Shown: positions 1 to 8,215 of the stretch, piece by piece
How positions within the stretch are numbered: the first letter of the stretch is position 1
Layout of the letters: each line of letters opens with the position of its first letter
Origin: Ahrensia sp.
GTDB taxonomy: Bacteria; Pseudomonadota; Alphaproteobacteria; Rhizobiales; Rhizobiaceae
Length of the DNA stretch: 64,000 bases
NCBI GenBank assembly: GCA_002706335.1
Contig: PAKZ01000030.1
Coordinates: forward strand, 62,001-126,000
Reading direction: 5' to 3'
Made by a program: the position numbers and the translations under genes
Notes under the pieces: generated by a model
Told to the model about the DNA's origin: nothing
What the model saw: only the letters and a program-made list of their open reading frames with translations
Database searches by the model: none

Positions 1-480
1 GAGCCGGAGGAACGGCCCCTCGCCTACGCGATCGCGCGGCAGGAAAGCGAATTCAATGTCGCCGCGAGGTCGAGCGCCAACGCGCGCGGGCTGATGCAGC
101 TCCTCCCAGGCACGGCACGGGAAATGGCGCGCGAAGCGGGACTTGCCTATCAGCCCGCCCGCCTCGATTCCGACGGTGCCTACAATGCGACGCTCGGCAC
201 GGCCTATCTGAGAAATCAGCTCGACCGGTTCGGCGGCTCCTATATCCTGACCTTCATCGCGTACAATGCGGGACCGAGCCGTGTGGGCCAGTGGATCGAG
301 CGGTTCGGCGATCCGCGCGGCAAACCGCTGGACGAGGTGATCGACTGGGTCGAACAAATTCCCTTCACGGAAACCCGCAACTATGTTCAGCGCGTCATGG
401 AGAATCTACAGATCTACAAGGCGCGTTTCGACGAACCCTCGGACATAGCCCACGACCTGCGATACGGCTGGACAGATTGA
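1..480 (+). CDS. Soluble lytic murein transglycosylase, C-terminal part (5' end outside window)
   Basis: Open from the first base in frame 1 to the TGA at 478-480. It encodes about 159 residues of the Slt-type (GH23, lysozyme-like) catalytic domain, which cleaves periplasmic peptidoglycan glycan strands and leaves 1,6-anhydromuramyl ends. The motif ARQES near residue 13 carries the expected catalytic Glu. It is followed by the family pattern ARGLMQLLPGTA, then YNAGPSRV and an ETRNYVQRV segment typical of the domain end. The N-terminal helical superhelix and signal peptide lie upstream of the window, so full length cannot be judged. The family assignment is secure. Confidence 0.93.
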   Translation, partial: EPEERPLAYAIARQESEFNVAARSSANARGLMQLLPGTAREMAREAGLAYQPARLDSDGAYNATLGTAYLRNQLDRFGGSYILTFIAYNAGPSRVGQWIERFGDPRGKPLDEVIDWVEQIPFTETRNYVQRVMENLQIYKARFDEPSDIAHDLRYGWTD

Positions 481-534
481 TTCCGGAAAAACTCGCAACC
501 ATTTGAATATAAAAAGATATCATTCGCCCACGAT

Positions 535-1491
535 ATGGGTCGAATAAACACGTACGGCCTCCCGATGACATTTTTCAAACTGAAGGCGAAAGCCAAAGAC
601 ACCGAGCCGGCGGAGACCGGACCGGGCGAAAGCGTTTTCTTCTCGGCACCCGACGGGCTGAAACTTCATGCCGTCGAATATGGCCGCGAGAACCGGGACG
701 CATTGCCTGTGATTTGCCTGGCCGGGCTCAGTCGTAACTCTCGCGATTTCGAGCGTCTTGCGATTTTTCTCAGCGAGAAAGCCGCGCCAAAACGCCGGGT
801 GATCTGTTTCGACTATCGCGGGCGCGGCCTGTCCGCACATGATCCGGACTGGAAGAACTACAACGTCATCACCGAGGCCGAGGATCTGCTTGCCGGAATG
901 ACCGCGCTCGGCATTGCGCATGCCGCCATCATCGGTACCTCGCGCGGCGGGCTGATCGCCATGGCGCTGTCGGCGATGCGGCCGGGCGCTCTGAAGGCCG
1001 TCACTCTGAACGATGTCGGCCCGGTGATCGAAGGTGACGGGTTGGCGACGATCCGCGCCATGCTGACGCAACTGCCCAAACCGAAAAACTGGGACGAAGC
1101 GATCGCGATCCAGAAAACGGCGATGGGAAAGGCCTTTCCGGCCTTCAGCCAGGAAGACTGGGCGTTCGAGGCGCATGCGAAATACCGGCAGATCGGGCGC
1201 AAGATCCGGCCCGATCACGATCCCAACCTCGTCAAACCGCTGGCCGAAATCGATCTCGGCGAGAAACTGCCGGAGATGTGGACGCAATTCATCGGCCTGA
1301 CCAAGACGCCGGTGTTGCTGTTGCGCGGCGAACATTCGGGCTTGCTGTCGAAAAAGACGGTGGAGGCGATGTCAGCGCACCATCCGGGGATGCAAGTCAT
1401 GGAGATCACCGGCCAGGGTCACCCTCCCCTGCTCCACAAGGACGGCATACCGGAAGCGATCGAAAGGTTCCTGGGTGGCGTTTCGGATTAA
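535..1491 (+). CDS. Alpha/beta-fold hydrolase
   Basis: A 318-residue alpha/beta hydrolase. Visible features are an oxyanion-loop region (CLAGLSRNSRDF), a DYRGRGLS strand-turn, and the nucleophile elbow GTSRGG (Ser in G-x-S-x-G). A late Asp precedes the final GQGHPPLL, which supplies the catalytic His. There is no signal peptide, so it is probably a cytosolic esterase or lipase-like enzyme; the substrate cannot be inferred. The start is uncertain: ATG 535 gives the longest form, and ATG 565 (MTFFKLKAK) is equally plausible because neither has a clear ribosome-binding site. It stands alone between the transglycosylase and a convergent ATP-grasp-like gene. Confidence 0.85.
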   Translation: MGRINTYGLPMTFFKLKAKAKDTEPAETGPGESVFFSAPDGLKLHAVEYGRENRDALPVICLAGLSRNSRDFERLAIFLSEKAAPKRRVICFDYRGRGLSAHDPDWKNYNVITEAEDLLAGMTALGIAHAAIIGTSRGGLIAMALSAMRPGALKAVTLNDVGPVIEGDGLATIRAMLTQLPKPKNWDEAIAIQKTAMGKAFPAFSQEDWAFEAHAKYRQIGRKIRPDHDPNLVKPLAEIDLGEKLPEMWTQFIGLTKTPVLLLRGEHSGLLSKKTVEAMSAHHPGMQVMEITGQGHPPLLHKDGIPEAIERFLGGVSD

Positions 1492-1554
1492 GGTTTCTGC
1501 CCGACGTCTTCTCACGCAGCAGTAGGCGATATCCGTATCCGGATCCCGCCTTCG

Positions 1555-2532
1555 CTACGCCGGTGACCCGGCAAGGAGACGGGAACGAGCTTCCTCGATA
1601 ATTGCGTCCGCAGCGGTCGACGCGACATCATATTGGGCCCTGACGGCGTCTGCGCCGAACCGGACGCGGTGTTTCTCACCGAGCCTTGAAGAGAACAGCC
1701 AGCAATCGCCCATATTGACTTCAAGGACGAGGTATTCGTCGGAATCATGGGCCTTGATGATGTCTGTCGCCAGGACCGGTGTCGGAAACAGGGACGAGAC
1801 CTTCCTCGCGATGTCGTTGACGATTTCGTCTTTCTTCAACCAGCCGTCCCGCACAACGCCCTCCGTGTTGGTGGCAATCTTGTCCTGAAGCAAAAGACGT
1901 GTCGTCGGAGCATTGAAGGGGGTCTTGTCCTCAATCTCCTGATACCTCGAGTGAACGACCTTTCCCAGGAAAGTAACGACACGCCAGCTGGCCGGCTTTT
2001 CGCCGGTATAGACGAATTTCTGTACAATGGGAGACGAACGGCCCGGTTGTTCATAGGCACGCGCATGTTCGTCGCGATAGGCCGGGAATTCCGATGTGCG
2101 AAGCAGAACGATACCGCGACCGAAGCTTGCGCCATGCTCGGTCGGCTTCACCAGGACGTAGTCTCCGAAAATATCAGGATCCAGCTCCGTTTTGCGTTCA
2201 AGGCGCGTCCAGGGCGGAACCTCAATCCCGGCCTTCTCCAGCATTCTCAACTGGATGGCCTTGTGGATTGGATTAGCTTCCAGCCGCGGGCCGCTGAACT
2301 CCGGGATGATCTCGTTTTGCGCGGGGAACATGTGGAATTGAAGCATCATCGACGGGACTTTCGGCAACCGGTATTGGCCCAGTCGAAATCGACCCTCGGA
2401 TGGCTTTAGTTCAAGCGGCTGCCAATAAAGCGACGGTTCGCGTTCCTCTATGAGCTTGCCGATCTCTTTCATATCCAATGCCGTTATGCACTTTGGCATA
2501 TAGGGTACGGTAACTGCGTAGCGGTAATTCAT
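1555..2532 (-). CDS. ATP-grasp-like protein of unknown substrate
   Basis: About 325 residues from ATG 2532; a TTG at 2574 could extend it by 14 residues. The central part has ATP-grasp character: DYVLVKPTEHGASFGRGI resembles the lysine and glycine-rich nucleotide-binding loop, followed by VQKFVYTG and a C-terminal LVLEVNMGDCW, which resembles the acidic metal-binding strand. ATP-grasp enzymes ligate a carboxylate to an amine or thiol through an acyl phosphate. The N-terminal third (RYAVTVPYMPKC) matches nothing I recognise. It is a single gene facing the hydrolase convergently. I infer a peptide- or amino-acid-ligase-like role but cannot name a product. Confidence 0.6.
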   Translation of the reverse strand: MNYRYAVTVPYMPKCITALDMKEIGKLIEEREPSLYWQPLELKPSEGRFRLGQYRLPKVPSMMLQFHMFPAQNEIIPEFSGPRLEANPIHKAIQLRMLEKAGIEVPPWTRLERKTELDPDIFGDYVLVKPTEHGASFGRGIVLLRTSEFPAYRDEHARAYEQPGRSSPIVQKFVYTGEKPASWRVVTFLGKVVHSRYQEIEDKTPFNAPTTRLLLQDKIATNTEGVVRDGWLKKDEIVNDIARKVSSLFPTPVLATDIIKAHDSDEYLVLEVNMGDCWLFSSRLGEKHRVRFGADAVRAQYDVASTAADAIIEEARSRLLAGSPA

Positions 2533-2713
2533 GATCCAGTCCGTGCTCCCTGGGGCCGAGTCAGATAATAGCAACGATCAGTGGGAGGCCCCTCCACCGC
2601 GAAATCCGTAGCGCGCGGTCCATCAATCCCGCTATCGCATTGCAGCGCCTTCAAATGGACCCGCTTATGAGAATTGGCCATCCGGCAGAACCGCATCGAA
2701 TTCTCAAGAGAGG

Positions 2714-4339
2714 CTAGTCGCCCTCGGCAAGATCGCCAAGCGCCGCAACAAGCGGACCCAGGCGGGACTCATAGCGTTTCCAGCGGCCGACCGACGATGT
2801 GTAGACCGGTTGGCGGACCTGCCAGCGACTGAGCGTTCTCACTGTCCGCTCGGTCTCGTGAAAATTGAGGCAAGCGTCGTCCCATTCAAGGCCAAGGAAA
2901 TCGATCATTTTCCTTGAACCGGCCTCAAGATCTCCGATGAGGTCTTCGTATCGCACCGAGAGCATCCGCAGCGGCAGAGCCGATTTCCAGTGTTCCATAA
3001 GGCGGTGATATTGCCGGTAATACAGTCCCAGTGTCTCGAGATCGCTACTGTATCCGTGCTTTTCGTGAAGCGCGTTCATGAAGATGGAAACGCAGGTGTC
3101 CAGAGCGCCGCGTTCGCAATGGATTATTCTCGCTTCGGGCAACAAGGTCGCGATCAGACCGAGTTTCTCGAAATTATGCGGCATCTTGTCGAGAATCCTC
3201 GTCTCCTGCGCGGCGTTCGAGGCCGCGAGACCAAGATATTCCTTTCCAAGCTCCTTTGCCGTTTTCGACTTCATCGTCGTCACGTTGTGCAGGAATTGGG
3301 TATAGGTGCTGGGTTTCAGGCCGAGCTTGTTTGCAATTGCCGACACATGGACGAGTTCGCCGGCGCCAAAGACATCGGGGTGGCTTGCACAGATCTGCTC
3401 GACCAGCGTGGTTCCCGATCTCGGCATGCCGACTATGAAAACGGGACGTTTCGTGTCGAAACCGATCTTCCCCTGCTCCTCGAAGAAGCCGGGGGTAAAT
3501 GTCTTGATCAGGGCATCGTAGTAGGCAACTGTCCGGTTGATGTTGAAGTTTCCACCAGCCGCGCGCTTTGCCTCCACATAGCTGTCCATGGCTTCGCCGT
3601 GGTCGCCCTGGACATCGAGAATCCTGCCTTCCGCATGAAGCAGAACGGCGCGGTCCTTGTCAGCCGTGTCGTCTCGTGTCCGCCGCTGGCGGACGAGATC
3701 GAGAAGCCCCGGTTGCGGGCTCGATTTCTGCGCAAGCGACAGACCATAAAGGGCAGTCACGTTGCCCGGATCGATCCGCAACGCCTCGTTGAAGCAACGG
3801 ACCGCTTCATCCATTTGGCCGAGTTCGACATGAATCTGGCCCAGGTCGCACAGAATGACCGGGCTTTCGGGATCCAGCTGCAGCGCTTTCTCAAGCTCAT
3901 CAACCGCTTGCGCCCCATTTCCCTGGTCGCGATATGCGAGAGCCAGATTCATATGCGCGGCGGCATTTCCCGGCCGGAGACGAATTGCCTTCCGGATTAC
4001 CTCTATCGCCTTGTCGGGGCTTCCGTTTTCCCTGTAGGCGCTTCCAAGAAGCACCATCGTTTCGGCGTTGTTTGCACTCAATGACAGGGCATTTTCGAGA
4101 AACCGTACAGCCTGCGCGTGGTTCCCCATGCGGATCGAGGCATTGCCGATATTGTTCAGAGTCGCAATATTGTTGGGATTAACGCGCAATATGGCTTCGA
4201 AACAGCCATAGGCTTCCGAGAGCTTGTCGCGCGCAAGCAGTTCGACACCCCGCCGAAACACTTCTTTCTGCCCGGACGCGTCCATCATGTTTCGTTTGCC
4301 CGCCAAACCGGCAGGAACAGTCATGGGAAGTCGGGGCAT
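2714..4339 (-). CDS. TPR-repeat protein fused to a sulfotransferase domain
   Basis: 541 residues. Residues ~20-220 are a run of tetratricopeptide repeats with the usual Ala/Gly/Tyr/Pro periodicity (NIGNASIRMGNHAQAV, LGQIHVELGQMDEAV). The C-terminal half is a PAPS-dependent sulfotransferase: the 5'-phosphosulfate loop is VGMPRSGTTLVEQI, with a later IHCERGALDTCVS that looks like the 3'-phosphate motif. This two-part architecture is common in alphaproteobacteria and marine bacteria. The acceptor may be a surface glycan or a protein, but neither is demonstrated. Starts at ATG 4339 (GAAGAG upstream), 4324 or 4288 are all possible. The gene is monocistronic. Confidence 0.85.
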   Translation of the reverse strand: MPRLPMTVPAGLAGKRNMMDASGQKEVFRRGVELLARDKLSEAYGCFEAILRVNPNNIATLNNIGNASIRMGNHAQAVRFLENALSLSANNAETMVLLGSAYRENGSPDKAIEVIRKAIRLRPGNAAAHMNLALAYRDQGNGAQAVDELEKALQLDPESPVILCDLGQIHVELGQMDEAVRCFNEALRIDPGNVTALYGLSLAQKSSPQPGLLDLVRQRRTRDDTADKDRAVLLHAEGRILDVQGDHGEAMDSYVEAKRAAGGNFNINRTVAYYDALIKTFTPGFFEEQGKIGFDTKRPVFIVGMPRSGTTLVEQICASHPDVFGAGELVHVSAIANKLGLKPSTYTQFLHNVTTMKSKTAKELGKEYLGLAASNAAQETRILDKMPHNFEKLGLIATLLPEARIIHCERGALDTCVSIFMNALHEKHGYSSDLETLGLYYRQYHRLMEHWKSALPLRMLSVRYEDLIGDLEAGSRKMIDFLGLEWDDACLNFHETERTVRTLSRWQVRQPVYTSSVGRWKRYESRLGPLVAALGDLAEGD

Positions 4340-4512
4340 TGTCGCTCTTCAGTCTCTGTTTTCGATCCGCGGTCTCGGCTTCCCGCGCGCCCGGATGATA
4401 TAAATGCATTCGACGAAAAGCGCGATACCGATCCGGCGCCACCATTTGAAACCGCGCAATCTCAATGGTTTTCACCGCGGGCGATCCGCCGACGCTTCTC
4501 CGGCAAGACAAG

Positions 4513-4543
4513 AAAAAACCCGGCGGTTGCCCGCCGGGTTTTC
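4513..4543. terminator. Intrinsic terminator (bidirectional) after porin gene
   Basis: A near-perfect GC-rich inverted repeat, AACCCGGCGG / CCGCCGGGTT with a 4-base loop, is flanked by an A-run on the left and T-run on the right. It lies 24 bases past the porin stop on the minus strand. Confidence 0.85.
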
Positions 4544-4566
4544 ATCAACTGACGAATGTCAGGAGA

Positions 4567-5610
4567 TTAGAACGAAGCCTGGAAGCGGAGGAAGCCGCTG
4601 AAGCCGTTGTAGTCGCCGGTAACGTAGTCGTCGTCGAAGTCTTCGTACTGGACGGAGAGCTTCGCAGCGAGGTTGGCCGCGATCGTGTAATCGGCGGTCA
4701 CGCCTGCACGCCACAGGTTGTCGTCGCCATCGCTATGCGCGTAGGAGAAGCCCGGGGTCAGGGTCAGCTTGTCGTTGATCTTCGCAGCGTAGGAAACCTC
4801 GGCAACCCACTCCATGTAGTCGGTCACAGGACCCCAAGAGTCCATTTCCCACATGTTGTAGCCACTCATTCCGGTTGCCCAGGTGAAACGGCCCTGCAGG
4901 GTGCCCATGCCGAGTTCGGCAGAAGCGCGAGCGACGAAGCCGCCTTCATCCTCAAACGTGTCGTAGAAGCCGACCAATGTCGCGCCGACGCCACCAACGG
5001 TGAAGCCAACCATGCCGGTCACGCCAAAGCCGATGCCATCGTAGTGGGTCCAGACGCCGTCATCATAGATCTGGTCGATCGACGCGCCGAAGCTCAGGCC
5101 GCCGGCAGTGCCTGTGTACTGGATCGACGTGAACTTGTCTTCCAAGCCGTTCGAGTCGGTTTCGCCATTAATGCCGTTGTCGAGGAAGCCACCGAAGTAA
5201 CCCATCTTGAGACCGGCAACGGACAACCAAGCCGAATCCATGTCGAAATCATCGTCATACGGACCGTTGGCCGTGGCTACCATTTCGTAGAAGGTCGCGA
5301 TCGGGCCGATTTCGCTGTCCGTCCAGGACGAAACCTGCAGCGAAGCCTTGGTGTCGAAATCGACGTAGCCTTCCGAGTCGGTGTACTCATCGTCGTAGTT
5401 GCCGGCATTGATCTGGAAACGGACATAGCCGCCGATCTTCAGGCAGGTTTCGGTGCCGGGGATGTAGAAGTAGCCGGTGCCGGCCGCGTCGCAGACGCGA
5501 ACGTATTCGACCATTTCCGGTTCCGGAATGATGACAGCGTCGGCGGCGCGAGCGCCGGTGACAGCGAACAGGGCCGCTGCGGAGCCGAGAAGAAGGCTCT
5601 TGGTTTTCAT
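4567..5610 (-). CDS. Outer-membrane porin, Rhizobiales Omp2b type
   Basis: 347 residues from ATG 5610, chosen because ACTGGAGGTCAG sits immediately upstream. The N-terminus is a signal peptide (MKTKSLLLGSAAALFAVTGARA) with cleavage before ADAVI. The mature start AADAVIIPEPEMVEYVRVCD and the segment YIPGTETCLKIGGYVRFQ, including the paired Cys, are hallmarks of the alphaproteobacterial Porin_2 family. The rest is alternating beta-strand sequence rich in D/Y/G and ends in a terminal Phe (FLRFQASF), as expected for BAM-dependent insertion. It should form a general diffusion pore for small hydrophilic solutes. A strong terminator follows. Confidence 0.93.
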   Translation of the reverse strand: MKTKSLLLGSAAALFAVTGARAADAVIIPEPEMVEYVRVCDAAGTGYFYIPGTETCLKIGGYVRFQINAGNYDDEYTDSEGYVDFDTKASLQVSSWTDSEIGPIATFYEMVATANGPYDDDFDMDSAWLSVAGLKMGYFGGFLDNGINGETDSNGLEDKFTSIQYTGTAGGLSFGASIDQIYDDGVWTHYDGIGFGVTGMVGFTVGGVGATLVGFYDTFEDEGGFVARASAELGMGTLQGRFTWATGMSGYNMWEMDSWGPVTDYMEWVAEVSYAAKINDKLTLTPGFSYAHSDGDDNLWRAGVTADYTIAANLAAKLSVQYEDFDDDYVTGDYNGFSGFLRFQASF

Positions 5611-5625
5611 GATCTGACCTCCAGT

Positions 5626-6090
5626 CAAAAGTTAAAAACGGGTCTGGGCTTTGTGCTGAAGGACAGCGAGCTGTCCCATCCCCAACAGAAAGATGCACAC
5701 TTGAGCGCCCATCTCTCGCAACGATAAATACCGAACGGAAAATCCCGCGCAACAGACAACTGGCCCCGCAATGCCCTCCTGCACATCGTTCCGGCGGGCC
5801 TGTTGCACAAAAGACACGATTTCGCGCCTGGCCCCGCCATACTCCTTACCTGCCGGTTAAAATTGAGCTTTTCGAGGCGGCGATTTCAGGCGAATCGTCA
5901 TCTTTCGCCGATCCGACGGGACCGGTCTGGCGGCTGGACCGGCACGTTTTGGCGTCGCCATGCGAATCGCACCGGCCAATTTCCGGCCTTTGTGCAATCT
6001 CGATTCGCTACGGGAAGGCGGAAAGGCGCGCCGCGCGCCGAACGGAGCCGGGTGCGCCCCAGAGGACATTATTCCTTCGTACGGGCCAGA
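5626..6090. other. Gene-free stretch upstream of porin, leading to integrase remnant
   Basis: About 465 bases with no convincing gene on either strand. The porin-proximal part should hold the porin leader and promoter. The part from ~5800 to 6090 is open on the plus strand in the frame of the integrase tail, but its translation is Arg-rich and resembles nothing in the tyrosine-recombinase fold. I read it as eroded or unrelated DNA. No tRNA, IS end or direct repeat was found here. Confidence 0.5.
5725..5752 (-). promoter_or_regulatory. Candidate sigma70-type promoter of the porin gene
   Basis: On the minus strand TTGCGC (5752-5747) and TATTTA (5730-5725) are separated by 16 bases. This would give a leader of roughly 110 bases before the porin ATG. 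The assignment rests only on motif resemblance. Confidence 0.3.
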
Positions 6091-6390
6091 ACGGGGCGGT
6101 TTTTCGTATCTGACTGGAACGCCGTGAAGAAGGAGGTCGGGCTTGGCAACGACAAGCAGATCGTCCCGCATATTCTCCGGAATACCTGCGCATCGCGGCT
6201 CGTCCAGGCCGGCATAGACCTTCGCCGCGTCCAAGCCTTTCTCGGCCACCAGACCATCCAGATGACATTGCGCTACGCCCATCTCGCGACGAACGATCTC
6301 GATCAATGCGTCGCCGCGCTCGAAACCTTCCGAAAGGAAAAATCCGAGCAGGAAAAATCGATCGAGGCGCTGCTTCTGGCCGCCGAATAA
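6091..6390 (+). pseudogene. Tyrosine recombinase/integrase remnant, C-terminal catalytic tail only
   Basis: About 100 residues that match the end of a phage-type integrase. DWNAVKKEVGL is followed by the box-II pattern HILRNTCASRLVQAG (His-x-x-Arg), then FLGHQTIQMTLRYAHL, which supplies the box-II His and the nucleophilic Tyr. The first half of the catalytic domain (first Arg, Lys) and the N-terminal core-binding domain are missing. The open frame continues upstream only as unrelated Arg-rich translation. It therefore cannot be an active recombinase and marks an old, decayed insertion between the porin and gcv loci. No att repeats are evident. Confidence 0.75.
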
Positions 6391-6493
6391 AGCCGACACG
6401 TTTCGAACGCGGCCGACACCGTCCACAACTATCGTGATGACATCCACCGAGAGCTGCGCTACCGTTGCCCCAGCTCACGGGTTTCGACCCGGT

Positions 6494-6671
6494 CTGTCAG
6501 CGGGAGAGAGCCGAAAGGCCGCCGAAGGGGAAATCGCCCGAAATCTCTCAGGCAAAAGGAACCGCTGACAGGTCAAGGCACTCTGGAAAGTCGGGGGTTT
6601 TCCCCGCGCCGAAGGTGTAAGTATTCCCGACAGGGTTCCGGGAATGCGAGTCTCTCAGGCTTCCGACAGAG
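6494..6671 (+). promoter_or_regulatory. Tandem glycine riboswitch (two aptamers) upstream of gcvT
   Basis: Aptamer 1 (6494-6571) is closed by a perfect 10-bp P1 stem, CTGTCAGCGG / CCGCTGACAG. It contains the conserved pieces GGGAGAGAGCC, GCCGAAGGGGAAA and TCTCAGGCAAAAGGA. After a linker of about 9 bases, aptamer 2 (6581-6671) is closed by CTCTG / CAGAG and repeats the conserved GCGCCGAAGGTG and TCTCAGGCTTCCGACAGAG elements. The tandem arrangement just ahead of gcvT is the classic glycine-sensing ON switch for the glycine cleavage operon. Confidence 0.95.
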
Positions 6672-6728
6672 GGGCGCGACCAGCCATCGCCGATGGCCGG
6701 TTCGTGCTGACTGACGGAAAGGGTGCCG

Positions 6729-7832
6729 ATGACCGAGAATACGTCCCTCAACCAATTGCCGCTGAAGGATCTTCACGCGCGCGCCGGCGCGAAATTCGCG
6801 CCTTTCGCCGGCTGGGACATGCCGGTCTCCTATCCGCCCGGGGTGCTGAAGGAACACCTGCATTGCCGCGCGCATGCCGGTCTCTTCGACATTTCCCATA
6901 TGCGGTTGTTCGAGGTCTCCGGAGCAGATGCGGCGAAACTGATCGCCACGCTGTGCCCGCTTGAGGCCGCGGAGCAGGCGCTCGGGGCGTCCAAATATAC
7001 ATTTCTATTGAATGAGCAGGCAGGCGTTATCGACGATCTGATCGTCACACGGCTCGCGGCGGACCGATTCGTCATCGTCGCCAATGCCGCGCGCGCCGTG
7101 ATCGACGAGAGATGGATTCGCGACCACGCCACCGGGCTCGATATCTTCATAGAGGCGCCGGATCGGGTCTTCCTCGCGCTGCAAGGCCCGGATGCGGCCG
7201 CGATCATCGAAGACGCCGCCATCGATGTCTCCGGTCTTTCCTTCATGTCGGGTTTCGAGCCGCGACCGGGCTGGTTCGTCACCCGCTCGGGCTATACGGG
7301 CGAAGACGGTTTCGAGATCGCGCTTCCAATCGACCGCGCCAGTGCGTTCGCGGAAAGCCTTGCCCGGGATGAGCGTGTCGAGTGGATCGGCCTTGCGGCC
7401 CGCGACAGCCTGCGGCTGGAGGCCGGGCTTTGCCTCTACGGCAACGATCTCGACGAGGAGACCGATCCGATCAGCGCCGGGCTGATCTGGGCGATCCCCA
7501 AGAGCCTGCGCAACGGCGGACCGTTCATCGGAGCGCAGCGCATTGCCGAGATCATCGACAACGGCCCGGCGCAGAAGCGTGTCGGGCTAAGGCCGGAAGG
7601 CCGCCAGCCGGTGCGCGCCGGCGCCGAGCTGACCGATTCTGACGGAAATCCGACCGGCCGGGTCACGTCGGGCGGCTTCGGCCCCTCGGTCGAGCATCCG
7701 GTGGCGATGGGCTATGTGCCGGCCGCTCTCGCGAAACCGGATACGCAACTCTTTGCCGATGTGCGCGGCAAGCCCGTCGGCATGCGCGTCGTCAAACTTC
7801 CCTTCATCGTCAAACGCAGCCAAAAAGGATGA
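6729..7832 (+). CDS. gcvT: Aminomethyltransferase, glycine cleavage system T protein
   Basis: 367 residues from ATG 6729; GGAAAGGG lies 6 bases upstream, and a GTG at 6723 is the alternative. T protein releases ammonia from the aminomethyl-lipoyl H protein and passes the methylene group to tetrahydrofolate. Family features include [14 protein letters not shown] near the N-terminus, [23 protein letters not shown], and [21 protein letters not shown], followed by the barrel domain ending with [16 protein letters not shown]. It is the first gene of gcvTHP, preceded by the tandem glycine riboswitch and overlapping gcvH by 4 bases (ATGA). Confidence 0.97.
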   Translation: MTENTSLNQLPLKDLHARAGAKFAPFAGWDMPVSYPPGVLKEHLHCRAHAGLFDISHMRLFEVSGADAAKLIATLCPLEAAEQALGASKYTFLLNEQAGVIDDLIVTRLAADRFVIVANAARAVIDERWIRDHATGLDIFIEAPDRVFLALQGPDAAAIIEDAAIDVSGLSFMSGFEPRPGWFVTRSGYTGEDGFEIALPIDRASAFAESLARDERVEWIGLAARDSLRLEAGLCLYGNDLDEETDPISAGLIWAIPKSLRNGGPFIGAQRIAEIIDNGPAQKRVGLRPEGRQPVRAGAELTDSDGNPTGRVTSGGFGPSVEHPVAMGYVPAALAKPDTQLFADVRGKPVGMRVVKLPFIVKRSQKG

Positions 7833-8206
7833 GCGCCTTGAGCACGACTTATTATACCGAAGACCATGAGTGGATTCGCGTCGAGAACGGCATCGCGACG
7901 GTCGGCATTACCGAGCACGCGCAGGAACAGCTCGGCGACCTCGTCTTCGTCGACCTGCCCTCGCCCGGTGCGAATGTGGCGAAGGGCGACGCGCTGGTTG
8001 TCGTCGAATCCGTCAAGGCGGCGTCCGACGTCTACGCGCCGGTCGATGGCGAGGTAAAATCGGTCAACGATGCCCTTTCGTCGGAACCGGGACTGGTCAA
8101 TTCGTCGGCCGAGGGCGATGGCTGGCTGTGGACGATGAGCATCGCCGACGAGGGCCAACTCGACGGACTGATGGACGCCGACGCCTATCAGAAGTCGATT
8201 GCCTGA
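7829..8206 (+). CDS. gcvH: Glycine cleavage system H protein (lipoyl carrier)
   Basis: 125 residues, full length for the family. It carries the aminomethyl group on a lipoyl-lysine among P, T and L proteins. The lipoylation site is Lys63 in [20 protein letters not shown], preceded by the conserved HEWIRVENG and [18 protein letters not shown]. It starts at the ATGA overlap with gcvT and is followed 9 bases later by gcvP, so the three genes are translationally and transcriptionally linked. Confidence 0.98.
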   Translation: MSALSTTYYTEDHEWIRVENGIATVGITEHAQEQLGDLVFVDLPSPGANVAKGDALVVVESVKAASDVYAPVDGEVKSVNDALSSEPGLVNSSAEGDGWLWTMSIADEGQLDGLMDADAYQKSIA

Positions 8207-8215
8207 GGTTCGCCG

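Noticed and set aside
4465-5727. 420-codon plus-strand open frame across the porin gene
   Set aside because: Antisense to the porin and running through its terminator; Val/Ala-rich shadow with no start signal.
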